38,221 nucleotides of DNA, taken from Capsulimonadaceae bacterium (lineage in GTDB: Bacteria > Armatimonadota > Armatimonadia > Armatimonadales > Capsulimonadaceae). The first letter of the stretch is position 1; the number at the start of each line of letters is the position of its first letter. Below the pieces are notes generated by a model. The model saw only the letters and a list, made by a program, of their open reading frames with translations, was not told where the DNA came from and searched no databases. The stretch is from the NCBI GenBank assembly GCA_031292625.1, contig JARLGU010000064.1, positions 1-38,221 of the forward strand, in the 5' to 3' direction. This document shows, in pieces, positions 7,666 to 14,789 of this stretch. The translations under genes and the position numbers were made by a program.

Positions 7666-8496
7666 TCACGCCCCGCCCCGCCTAATCTCAAGGGGCGAGC
7701 CGCCCAAAGACTTGTGCATCAGTTTGTTGAACTGGCGCGGGTCGGAGACGCCCACTTGCGCGGCGATTGTTTTGATCGGCAACTGGCTGTTGCGCAGAAG
7801 ATGCGCGGCGCGCTCGACGCGGCGTCTCTGTATGTACCCGATCACCGTATCGCCTGTCGCGTCGCGGAAGAGCCGCGTAAGCTGATTGTGCGAAAGCTCC
7901 ACTTCCTCCGCGAGATCCGCCACGCACAGCGGCTCGCGCAGGCGCAGCTCGATCATCTCCATTGCGCGCCTGACCGCCGGGTGCGTCTTGTTCGTGGCCA
8001 AGTCGGCAAACCGGCTGGGACGCGCCAGTTGCCAGAGAATATCCCACAGCCTGACCTCCGCCTGAAGACGGCTCGACGGGAAGACGGCGATCGCCTCCTC
8101 CATCGCCCGGTAAAGGTCTCCAAAGCGCGGTCCCGCATCCTGCATGACCGGGATGTCGACAAGGTCGCTCGCTTCGGCATCCTCCGGGAACGAAAAATGC
8201 GCACACGCGTGAACGGACTTCCGCGGAAACGAGTAGACTGTCTCGGCCCCAGGCGCGAGGATCCCAACAGCGCCGGGATAGATCGGAGATTCGCGACCGT
8301 CTACCACAACGGCCCCTTCGTACGTGTACAAATGCACGCACCAATACCGCGCGACACAATGCCGCTCGCTCGCCGCCGGTCCATGCACCCCCAGCGCCAT
8401 CAACGCCGCCCTGGGCCGGCCGGAAAGCGGAATCCGCCAGGTAAAGTTCGGAGTGATTATGTATTGCGGCATAGGTTCAGCTATTGGGCTGCTCAT
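7666..8496 (-). CDS. AraC-family transcriptional regulator
   Basis: 276 residues. The N-terminal half is a cupin-like effector domain (ITPNFTWRIPLSGRP, then YPGAVGILAPGAETVYSFP) of the arabinose-binding type. The C-terminal half (about 170-272) is a double helix-turn-helix AraC DNA-binding domain: LCVADLAEEVELSHNQLTRL, then IGYIQRRRVERAAHLLRN, then IKTIAAQVGVSDPRQFNKLM. It is divergent from the PhyH dioxygenase gene, with about 140 bases between the starts, and is probably its regulator. Two in-frame ATGs (8496 and 8472) are possible; a weak minus-strand promoter (TAACTT at 8505-8500) lies so close to 8496 that 8472 may be the true start. Family firm, ligand unknown. Confidence 0.9.
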   Translation of the reverse strand: MSSPIAEPMPQYIITPNFTWRIPLSGRPRAALMALGVHGPAASERHCVARYWCVHLYTYEGAVVVDGRESPIYPGAVGILAPGAETVYSFPRKSVHACAHFSFPEDAEASDLVDIPVMQDAGPRFGDLYRAMEEAIAVFPSSRLQAEVRLWDILWQLARPSRFADLATNKTHPAVRRAMEMIELRLREPLCVADLAEEVELSHNQLTRLFRDATGDTVIGYIQRRRVERAAHLLRNSQLPIKTIAAQVGVSDPRQFNKLMHKSLGGSPLEIRRGGA

Positions 8497-8532
8497 TCAA
8501 AGTTATCCGATCATCGCAAGTGTGAAAATTAA

Positions 8533-8546
8533 CACCTTAAACGGTG
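8533..8546. promoter_or_regulatory. small inverted repeat, possible operator
   Basis: CACC (8533-8536) and GGTG (8543-8546) are separated by six bases just upstream of the PhyH promoter, in the region shared with the divergent AraC gene. Position fits an activator site for an AraC-type regulator, but the arms are only 4 bp. Confidence 0.3.
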
Positions 8547-8557
8547 CATTTTACGAA

Positions 8558-8586
8558 TTGACCCTTGCACATCACCGTGATATTAT
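8558..8586 (+). promoter_or_regulatory. near-consensus sigma-70 promoter of the PhyH gene
   Basis: TTGACC (8558-8563), a 17-base spacer and TATTAT (8581-8586) make a strong housekeeping promoter. Transcription should begin near 8593. That excludes the first in-frame ATG (8593) as a normal start and supports the start at 8644. Confidence 0.75.
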
Positions 8587-8643
8587 ACACCCATGCCGAT
8601 ACCTTTACAGGAGTGCAACTTCGGCTGTCAAAGGGAAATGCCA

Positions 8644-9489
8644 ATGCTCACGACCGATCAAAAACAGTTTTACGAGGAGAATGGATACATCCTCGTCAAA
8701 GGCCTGCTCTCGGCCAGCGAAGCGGCCGCCTACCGCCAAGAATGCCACGACCTCGCATCGCGGCTCCAACTCAAGCGCAGTATTGACGCAACCTGGGGAA
8801 GCGCGCGCGACCTCGGATACGCGGCAAAGCAAACTAGCCTTCTGCACTGCCACGATGTCCAGTTCCAGTCGGCGGCGTTCGCCAGATTGATCGTCGACGA
8901 GCGGCTAACATCGGTCGCCTCGGATCTCATCGGCCCCAACGTTCAGCTTCACCACACGAAGATGTTTATCAAGCCTCCCGAAAAAGGCTCGCCGTTCCCG
9001 CTGCACCAGGATGCGCCGTTCTTTCCGCACGAACGGCACTCGATGATCGCGGCTATCGTTCATTTCGACGATGCGCCGATCGAAAAGGGCTGCGTCCGAG
9101 TCGTTCCTGGCAGTCACAAGCTCGGCCTGCTTCCGCACATCGCCGATGGCGGCTGGCATTTGCCCGTAGACCGCTACCCGATCGAGAACTCCGTCCCGCT
9201 TCCGGCAGAGGCGGGCGACGCGCTGTTCTTCTCGTACCTCACCATTCACGGCTCAGGGATCAACGAGAGCCCCGAAGCGCGCACCACGGTCCTCGTGCAA
9301 ATGCGCGACCCAGAGGACCTGCCCACCGAGCTGACACACGGTTCACGCGGACAGGGCATGATGCTGCGCGGGATCGATCCGCTTTGCGCCGAGTACCCGT
9401 TCGCGGAAGCCCGGCCGCAGGTCGCCGACGCCATTCGCTCGAAGCAGGAGCTTGCGCGGCCAATGGGAGGGGCGATGGGGATGGGATAG
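8644..9489 (+). CDS. phytanoyl-CoA dioxygenase (PhyH) family Fe(II)/2-oxoglutarate oxygenase
   Basis: 281 residues from ATG 8644, chosen because AAGGG (8631-8635) is 8 bases upstream; ATG 8638 is the alternative. The protein opens with the typical PhyH start (QKQFYEENGYILVKGLLS). The iron-binding facial triad is His121-x-Asp123 (LHQDAPF) and His202 (TIHGSG). Arg213 (PEARTTVLVQ) is placed to bind 2-oxoglutarate. Members hydroxylate diverse small molecules, and the substrate here is unknown. A URO-D-family gene follows 245 bases later on the same strand and the AraC regulator is divergent, a pattern suggesting an inducible catabolic module. Family firm, pathway inferred. Confidence 0.92.
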   Translation: MLTTDQKQFYEENGYILVKGLLSASEAAAYRQECHDLASRLQLKRSIDATWGSARDLGYAAKQTSLLHCHDVQFQSAAFARLIVDERLTSVASDLIGPNVQLHHTKMFIKPPEKGSPFPLHQDAPFFPHERHSMIAAIVHFDDAPIEKGCVRVVPGSHKLGLLPHIADGGWHLPVDRYPIENSVPLPAEAGDALFFSYLTIHGSGINESPEARTTVLVQMRDPEDLPTELTHGSRGQGMMLRGIDPLCAEYPFAEARPQVADAIRSKQELARPMGGAMGMG

Positions 9490-9734
9490 ATATTAAGATG
9501 CCATCCGTGGCCGGACTGGCCATTTTTCGCTATCTGTAGTAAAAGTCCCTGGCGTCAAAACCAAGACGTATTCGTAAACGAGGCGCTGTACCGCGCGGGA
9601 GCGCGCAAAAAAACGCATGCGGAGCATGCCGCTCCCCGCGGAGGGGCCGCCGGAGGCAATCCTAATCTCCGTCTACTGTTCTCATCTCTAAGCAAGCATC
9701 GAGTACAAAAAACCACATAAGGAAATTGCACACA
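9490..9734 (+). other. intergenic region with GC-rich hairpins
   Basis: Between the PhyH and URO-D genes. GCATGC-GGA-GCATGC at 9615-9629 can form a 6-bp hairpin, and CCCC/GGGG pairing follows at about 9634-9646. There is no T-tract, so no clear terminator. The stretch from about 9573 (GTAAACGAGGCGC) weakly resembles one module of the dispersed repeat at 30090-30281 and 37815-38046. AAGGAA at 9719-9724 is the ribosome binding site of the next gene. Confidence 0.35.
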
Positions 9735-10730
9735 ATGACAACCGCCCTACCGCTCGCGGCTCCCGTCGCCGCGGACGCTCCGCCCCGTGATCGCTTTATC
9801 GCGGCGCTCGAACGCCGCCCGCTTATCGGACGCGTCCCTCACTTCGAGCTCGTCTTCTTCCTCACGATGGAAGCCTTCGGGCGCGTCCATCCCTCGCAGC
9901 GCCACTACGGCCAGTGGGATCAGATGGAAGAGAAGGAGCGCGAGTTGCATCGACGCGACATGGCAAGGCTCTATATCGAAACGGCGGAGCGTTACGAACA
10001 CAGCGCCATCTTCCTGCATCCCAATCCAGGCGGAGTCGAGGAAACATGCAAGCTGATAGACCACGTTCGCGAAATGTCAGGGAACCACTATTGCCTGCTG
10101 CTTCACGGGGATGCCACCTACTCCATCCCAAACGGCGAGCAGATGGTCAATTTTGTCTACCGCCTGGTTGATGAGCCCGAAAAGGTTCTGACGGATGCGG
10201 CAAGGATGGTCGACAACGCGCTCGCGACCGCCGAGCGTTACGCCGCGCACGGCGGCCTCGACGGTTTCGCGCTCTGCGCGGACTATTGCTTCAACACGGG
10301 TCCGTTCCTGAGCCCCGCCCAGATGAGCGAGTTCGTCACGCCATTTCTGGCGAGGCTGACCAAAGGCTACCGCGACATGGGCTTCTACGTCATCAAGCAC
10401 ACCGACGGCAACATCAACCCAATCGCTGACCAGCTTGTCCAAACCAACCCGCATGCGATACATTCCCTGGATCCGCAGGGCGATGTCGACATCGCGGAGA
10501 TCAAGCGCCAATACGGCAAACAGGTGTGCCTAATCGGCAACGTCAGTTGCGCCATGCTCGACACGGGCACGATCACGGATGTCGAAGAGTCCACGCGGTA
10601 CGCGTTGCGCAGCGGTATGCCCGGCGGCGGATACATCTTTTCGACCAGCAACTGCATCTATACCGGCATGCGTCTGGAGCGCTATGAGGCGATGCTGCGA
10701 GTCTGGCGCGAGGAAGGCAACTACAAATGA
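9735..10730 (+). CDS. uroporphyrinogen decarboxylase (URO-D) family protein
   Basis: About 331 residues from ATG 9735, with AAGGAA ten bases upstream; a TTG at 9726 is in frame but less likely. The fold is a URO-D-like TIM barrel: early RDRFIAALERRPLIGRVP, central GFALCADYCFNTGPFLSPAQ and YVIKHTDGNINPIADQL, late PHAIHSLDPQGDVDIAEIK and LIGNVSCAML, then MPGGGYIFSTSNCIYTGM. It lacks heme-pathway neighbours, and the central HTDGN motif is typical of the non-heme URO-D superfamily (corrinoid methyltransferases and unassigned catabolic proteins). Its neighbourhood (PhyH, AraC) also points to catabolism rather than heme synthesis. The exact reaction cannot be read from sequence. Confidence 0.85.
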   Translation: MTTALPLAAPVAADAPPRDRFIAALERRPLIGRVPHFELVFFLTMEAFGRVHPSQRHYGQWDQMEEKERELHRRDMARLYIETAERYEHSAIFLHPNPGGVEETCKLIDHVREMSGNHYCLLLHGDATYSIPNGEQMVNFVYRLVDEPEKVLTDAARMVDNALATAERYAAHGGLDGFALCADYCFNTGPFLSPAQMSEFVTPFLARLTKGYRDMGFYVIKHTDGNINPIADQLVQTNPHAIHSLDPQGDVDIAEIKRQYGKQVCLIGNVSCAMLDTGTITDVEESTRYALRSGMPGGGYIFSTSNCIYTGMRLERYEAMLRVWREEGNYK

Positions 10731-10891
10731 CGACGTCACGCGAACGCCGCGTTAACGATCTGCCCGGCCCCAATCTCGTCGTCAGTCCCAGTCACGAAGC
10801 GCTGCAGCCGAGTGTTCCGCCGGAGAACGTCCAGGCGATGGCCGAGGCTGCTGCGGAGAGGCCTCGAATGGCCCAACGCCGATCGTCGTGA
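10727..10891 (+). pseudogene. probable remnant: C-terminal tail of a second URO-D-family gene
   Basis: A 54-codon open frame whose ATG overlaps the stop of the preceding URO-D gene (ATGA, 10727-10730). It encodes NDLPGPNLVVSPSHEALQPS followed by VPPENVQAMAEAA. From family knowledge, the last 40 residues of many URO-D-superfamily proteins read (I/L)-x-SPSHEALQP-D-VPPEN-x-x-A-M. The intact gene upstream has its own different C-terminus, so this looks like the tail of a duplicated or fused paralogue whose body was deleted. The ATGA overlap would still allow translation, so a functional small protein cannot be excluded. Downstream to 11048 I see no further convincing gene. Confidence 0.5.
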
Positions 10892-11045
10892 TCGTCGTCG
10901 TTCTATGGGCTCCGATAATCAAGAGCGCTCTCCGCGCGGTCAGCGGGATAGCCTGGGCCGCTGGTTGAGGCTGCGCGGGCGGTCGTCAACTTGTTCGTCG
11001 CAATCGCCGATTTATTGCGCGTGCACCTCGTTGCATACGCTCGAA

Positions 11046-11054
11046 TGCTATAAT
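11046..11054 (+). promoter_or_regulatory. extended -10 promoter of trpE
   Basis: TGC-TATAAT: an exact TATAAT at 11049-11054 preceded by TGn at 11046-11048, the extended -10 configuration. No good -35 lies at normal spacing, as is common for extended -10 promoters. Transcription is expected about 7 bases downstream, at or next to the ATG at 11061, predicting a leaderless mRNA. Confidence 0.7.
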
Positions 11055-11060
11055 AGCCGC

Positions 11061-12563
11061 ATGAAGTACTCACCGACGCGCGCTGAGTTTCACGAAAAGT
11101 GCCGGCAGGGAAACCTCATTCCGGTTTGGCGCGAGGTTCTTGCGGATACCGAGACGCCTGTCTCCGCGTTCTATCAGATCGCTTACGGCCGTCCCTATGG
11201 CTTCCTGCTGGAAAGCGTCGAAGGCGGCGAGCGCCTTGCGCGCTACTCTTTCATCGGAACGGAGCCCTTTATTACGTTTCGCAGCAAAGGCCTGACAGCA
11301 ACTGTCGAACAGGACTTGCACTCTGAGACGTTCGATCTTGAGGCCGGCAGACGCGACCCGCTCGACGTTGTCAAAGAGATCCTCTGCCGCTACACGTATG
11401 TCAGCGCCCCAGAACTGCCACGCTTTGTCGGCGGCGCTGTGGGCATGATCGGCTACGACACGGTCCGCTTTTTCGAGACGCTTCCCGACCTTAATCCGGA
11501 CGACGTGGGAATTGACGATTGCATCTTCCTATTTACCGATGCCATGGTTGTATTCGATCATGTCAAACACCGCCTGCTCGTCCTATGCAACGCGCGCATC
11601 GACGGCGAGGGAGATGTAGACGCAGCATATGACCGGGCGATCGCCAAGATCGATGAACTTCTCGGCCGCTTGCGCGGCCCCGCCGTGCATCCGGAACCGC
11701 GCGAAGTTCTGCCCGAAACAAAGCGCGGAGAGTTCCTCTCCAACTTTACGCAACCGCAATACGAAGAGGCTGTCCGCAAAACCAAGGAATACATCGCGGC
11801 GGGAGATACGTTCCAGGCGCAGATCGCGCGGAGAGCCCATAAGAAGCTGCATGCCGATCCTTTCGATGTCTATCGAGCATTGCGTTCGATCAACCCGTCG
11901 CCGTACATGTTTTACCTGGCGTTCGATGACGTCAAGCTGATCGGGGCCTCCCCCGAGGTCCTTGTCTCCGAGGTCGACGGCGTGGTAACGATCCGGCCAA
12001 TTGCCGGCACGCGTCCGCGCACCGGCAATCCGGAGGACGACGAACGCCTATCGACGGAACTGCTTGCGGACCAGAAGGAACGCGCGGAGCACGTCATGCT
12101 CGTAGACCTGGGCCGCAACGACATCGGCCGCGTCGCAAAGTACGGCACGGTGCGCGTCGAAGAGTTGATGGTCATCGAGAAGTACTCGCACGTCTTGCAC
12201 ATCGTGTCCGATGTCAAGGGAGAGTTGCGCGACGATCTCGACCAGTTCGATGTGCTTCGAGCGTCCTTCCCCGCTGGAACGCTCACAGGGGCTCCGAAAG
12301 TGCGCACCATGGAGATTATCGAGGAGCTGGAACCCGTTAGGCGCGGGTTTTACGGCGGCGGCATTGGATACTTCTCGTACTCGGGGAACATGGACAGTTG
12401 CATCACGATCCGGACAGCGCTCGTCAAGGGCGACACGATCTACATCCAGGCTGCCGCCGGGATCGTCGCGGATTCGGATCCGTCATACGAATACCGTGAG
12501 ACGGTCGCGAAGATGCGCGGGATCGCCCGCGCGATCGAGTGGGCGGAGGCCGGTCTCGACTGA
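11061..12563 (+). CDS. trpE: anthranilate synthase component I
   Basis: 500 residues. TrpE converts chorismate and glutamine-derived ammonia to anthranilate, the first committed step of tryptophan synthesis. The N-terminal region contains the tryptophan feedback element LLES (49-52) in a PYGFLLESVEGGERLARYSF context. The chorismate-binding domain shows IRPIAGTRPRTGN, DQKERAEHVMLVDLGRNDIG, FPAGTLTGAPKVRTMEIIEE and AAAGIVADSDPSYEYRET, all hallmarks of TrpE rather than PabB. I place the start at ATG 11061, just after an extended -10 promoter; the open frame continues upstream but with non-protein-like Arg/Ser-rich sequence. There is no Shine-Dalgarno, consistent with leaderless translation. No other trp genes are adjacent. 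Confidence 0.93.
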   Translation: MKYSPTRAEFHEKCRQGNLIPVWREVLADTETPVSAFYQIAYGRPYGFLLESVEGGERLARYSFIGTEPFITFRSKGLTATVEQDLHSETFDLEAGRRDPLDVVKEILCRYTYVSAPELPRFVGGAVGMIGYDTVRFFETLPDLNPDDVGIDDCIFLFTDAMVVFDHVKHRLLVLCNARIDGEGDVDAAYDRAIAKIDELLGRLRGPAVHPEPREVLPETKRGEFLSNFTQPQYEEAVRKTKEYIAAGDTFQAQIARRAHKKLHADPFDVYRALRSINPSPYMFYLAFDDVKLIGASPEVLVSEVDGVVTIRPIAGTRPRTGNPEDDERLSTELLADQKERAEHVMLVDLGRNDIGRVAKYGTVRVEELMVIEKYSHVLHIVSDVKGELRDDLDQFDVLRASFPAGTLTGAPKVRTMEIIEELEPVRRGFYGGGIGYFSYSGNMDSCITIRTALVKGDTIYIQAAAGIVADSDPSYEYRETVAKMRGIARAIEWAEAGLD

Positions 12564-12645
12564 TCGAGAAAATCGATCGCCGCCAGTCACGCGCTTAGCG
12601 AAACCCGCTCGCTTGCCGGCATTCTGAAAAGTTGGCACGACACGG

Positions 12646-12651
12646 TATAAT
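12646..12651 (+). promoter_or_regulatory. -10 element upstream of the SUFU-like gene
   Basis: An exact TATAAT lies at 12646-12651 without a good -35. Predicted transcription starts near 12658-12660, immediately before the long stem of the structured leader. Confidence 0.5.
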
Positions 12652-12661
12652 TACGAGTAAT

Positions 12662-12724
12662 CGTCTCATTGCGTACGCACACGCATATCCGGAGGGTTGA
12701 AACCTCCTTCTTAGCAGTGAGACG
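12662..12724 (+). ncRNA. candidate structured 5' leader RNA of the SUFU-like gene
   Basis: CGTCTCATTG (12662-12671) pairs with CAGTGAGACG (12715-12724) over 10 bp with one G-U pair. It encloses a second hairpin, GGAGG (12691-12695) with CCTCC (12703-12707) and a 7-base loop. The predicted RNA starts two to four bases before the outer stem, and the structure ends about 33 bases before the ATG at 12758. CCTCC is also anti-Shine-Dalgarno-like. I do not recognise a known riboswitch class. Confidence 0.45.
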
Positions 12725-12757
12725 TAGGCACCACCAGTAGGAACAAGAGATCGCAAC

Positions 12758-13330
12758 ATGGACAAACCAGGAGCGTCGACGACACTCTTTCTTCGCCACT
12801 ATGAGACTGCACTCGGAGAGGCGTCGGACATGCACGTTTACGGATCCGAGGCGTTTGCGACCCCATTCTATGTTCTCCAGTACAGCAACGTCGTTCCACA
12901 CGGGCATCTTCTCCTCACGGCTGGCCTGAGCGACTACGCTGAGCAGATCGGATCCCGCCTGGAAATCGCTTTAACCGTTGATCAATATGTCGATGAACTC
13001 GGCGACTTCTTAATCACGGCCCTTCATTTCGCGGTCAGGCAGAAGCTGCCGATTGCGGAAGGGTTCAGCTTGCAGGGACTATCGGGAGTGAATGCGACTC
13101 TCGCGAATGCCATTGGCAAGGAAGCGGTTTACTTCACGAAGCTCCGCGTCGCTCCAGACAGGTTGAGCGTCGTGCCAGATTCCGATCCTCGCGCACGCGT
13201 CATCGGCGGCGTTCTGATCTCTGCATCGGAGAATGAGTATTTCCTCGATCACGGGGCCAAAGCGCTCGAATCCAAATTGACCGAAGCCATCCTGACCAGC
13301 CCCAACATCAAGCGCGCGCCGGTCGTCTAA
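12758..13330 (+). CDS. suppressor-of-fused (SUFU)-like domain protein
   Basis: 190 residues with no signal peptide, transmembrane helix or Cys-rich motif. The region FYVLQYSNVVPHGHLLLTAG, then LSDYAEQIGSRLEIALTVD, resembles the SUFU core, in which a hydrophobic strand is followed by a T-x-GLS turn and a strand ending in a hydroxyl/acid motif. Bacterial SUFU domains are mostly uncharacterised; some are immunity proteins in polymorphic toxin systems, but no toxin is visible here. The gene has a structured leader and its own -10 element. Its stop overlaps by three bases the stop of the convergent YkgJ-like gene. The SUFU call is a pattern judgement. Confidence 0.55.
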   Translation: MDKPGASTTLFLRHYETALGEASDMHVYGSEAFATPFYVLQYSNVVPHGHLLLTAGLSDYAEQIGSRLEIALTVDQYVDELGDFLITALHFAVRQKLPIAEGFSLQGLSGVNATLANAIGKEAVYFTKLRVAPDRLSVVPDSDPRARVIGGVLISASENEYFLDHGAKALESKLTEAILTSPNIKRAPVV

Positions 13331-13875
13331 GCCGGCGCGGTCTCAATTTCGGAGCCTTGCCCGTCGCCGACGGCGCGCAGCAGGGCGTCGTGAGCATCGC
13401 CCAGCAGCCGGACGAGCCGCTTAAGCTTGCGCATATCGGCATCTGGCATGTGTCGATGCATGGGATTGCAGATATAGGCCGCGCAGCCATGCGGCCGCAG
13501 GTCATCCGGGAACGTGCAGCGCCCTCGTTCGATAAACTCGCACGGCAGATCGTGGGATAACTCATCGACAACAGTCAGCTTGACGGCGGATGGATCGAGG
13601 CGTTGCTCAGCGTGCTCAGCCGCGATATCCACCGGGTCGATCGCTCCAAGATGCGGAAACGAATGGCCGCAACCAACGGCGATGATGACGTCGAGCGGCG
13701 TAACCCGGGAGGGGCGAATGCAGCAAGGCGTTTCGCACGTTGGGCAGTGCTTTGCGGTAAACGGATCGTACACTGCTCGAATCTCACGAAGCAATCGCCT
13801 GTACTCCCGCAGTGGATTGCCGCCAGCTCGTCGCTTTTTCACGAGTTTCTCCCGTCGCGCCAGGTCTGTTTCCAT
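13327..13875 (-). CDS. YkgJ-like cysteine-cluster protein (putative metal-binding)
   Basis: 182 residues with nine Cys: 44, 47, 51 and 52 (CPTCETPCC), 69, 112, 120, 131 and 136. The arrangement CEFIERGRCTFPDDLRPHGC matches the second half of the YkgJ/Fe-S or zinc-chelating cluster family (Cys-x-hydrophobic ... x-x-C-x-hydrophobic ... RP-x-x-C). The basic N-terminus (RREKLVKKRR) is unusual. The ATG lies inside the end of the agmatinase-like gene (37-base overlap), suggesting translational coupling and a link to polyamine metabolism. YkgJ-family function is poorly defined in general. Medium confidence in the family, low in role. Confidence 0.6.
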   Translation of the reverse strand: METDLARREKLVKKRRAGGNPLREYRRLLREIRAVYDPFTAKHCPTCETPCCIRPSRVTPLDVIIAVGCGHSFPHLGAIDPVDIAAEHAEQRLDPSAVKLTVVDELSHDLPCEFIERGRCTFPDDLRPHGCAAYICNPMHRHMPDADMRKLKRLVRLLGDAHDALLRAVGDGQGSEIETAPA

Positions 13876-14789
13876 GCGGGCGACGACATGATCAGGTTCA
13901 TAGTCTTATAGACCAGTTTCGCCGCGGCGAAATCCGCGTAGTGGAGGCCGGCGACGGGGGCAAGTTCCACGCAGTCGAACGCGATGACACGCCCGATTCC
14001 CGCGACGATGCGCAAAATATCCAAGGTCTCCCGCCACGTCAACCCGTCCGGTTCCGGCGTGCCGGTCGCCGGGATGATCGAAGGGTCAAGAGCGTCAACA
14101 TCGATGGTCAGGTAGACGTCGCGGCCGCGGACAAACTCCGCCAGTCGACCTTGCCAATCCTGAGAACCTCGCATCGTTTCGACGTCGATGGACGTTACCG
14201 TCGCAGTGTTCGCCGCAATGAATGCGGCTTCCGTAATGTCCAGCGACCGAATACCGAGCTGAAAGAGAGGGCTGCCAAGGTCGACGATCCGCCTCGCGAC
14301 ACATGCGTGGCTGAGGGGCGTGCCGTCGTACGTATCCCGCAGATCCGCGTGTGCATCAAGCTGGACGGTCACGTAGTCTGGGACGACCTGGCGCAACCCG
14401 CGCGCAACGCCGATGCTCATTCCGTGCTCGCCGCCCAGGGCGCAGATCTGGCGTGAAGGATCGTAATGCCACGCGATGCAATCGGCGATCGCGTCGATCG
14501 CTCCGGCGGGAGAAATGCCTTCGAGACCAAGGGGCGCAAGAGTATGAATGCCGTACGCGTGCGCGGGCTCGCAACCAAGCTCGCGATCGTAGTACTCGAC
14601 CTGCGTCGACGCCTGCAGGATCGCGTCGGGACCGCTCTTGGAACCGTGACCGTAGGTCGTCGTGGCTTCGTACGGCACGGGAAGCACCCAGACCCGGCTC
14701 TCCGGTCCGGCGCATTGCAGGGGCAAGCCCAAAAACCCCGCTCCGAAGTCTGGCTCCGGAAGCGGGTCTAGCTGCGGGATGCCACCCAC
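13839..14789 (-). CDS. speB: agmatinase-like ureohydrolase (arginase/agmatinase/formiminoglutamase family)
   Basis: About 316 residues. The two-manganese site is complete: His122 (GGEHG), Asp145, His147 and Asp149 (DAHADLRD), Asp230 and Asp232 (TIDVDALDP). The fold starts at VWVLPVPYEATTTYGHGS and ends FDCVELAPVAGLHYADFAAA. Agmatinases hydrolyse agmatine to putrescine and urea; close relatives act on N1-aminopropylagmatine to give spermidine, and residues alone do not decide. I chose GTG 14789, eight bases after GGGAG and overlapping the speD end by 22 bases. A TTG at 14822 is in frame but poorly supported. It is third in the minus-strand polyamine operon. Confidence 0.85.
   Translation of the reverse strand: MGGIPQLDPLPEPDFGAGFLGLPLQCAGPESRVWVLPVPYEATTTYGHGSKSGPDAILQASTQVEYYDRELGCEPAHAYGIHTLAPLGLEGISPAGAIDAIADCIAWHYDPSRQICALGGEHGMSIGVARGLRQVVPDYVTVQLDAHADLRDTYDGTPLSHACVARRIVDLGSPLFQLGIRSLDITEAAFIAANTATVTSIDVETMRGSQDWQGRLAEFVRGRDVYLTIDVDALDPSIIPATGTPEPDGLTWRETLDILRIVAGIGRVIAFDCVELAPVAGLHYADFAAAKLVYKTMNLIMSSPAWKQTWRDGRNS

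Noticed and set aside
7642-8532. 296-codon plus-strand open frame
   Set aside because: It lies antisense to the AraC-family gene, which has a clear DNA-binding domain, and its Arg-rich composition is typical of a shadow frame.
9558-9616. GCGCG-GGAG-CGCGC hairpin followed by seven A
   Set aside because: It looks like a terminator at first, but the run after the stem is A rather than T on the plus strand. On the minus strand the T-run precedes the stem.
10860-10970. Hydrophobic frame (PIVVIVVVLWAPII) after the URO-D remnant
   Set aside because: It has no start codon or ribosome binding site in frame and ends quickly; it could be chance or part of the decayed gene.
10812-11060. N-terminal extension of trpE
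   Set aside because: The added 83 residues are Arg/Ser-rich and unrelated to TrpE. A strong extended -10 promoter lies at 11046-11054, just before the normal start.
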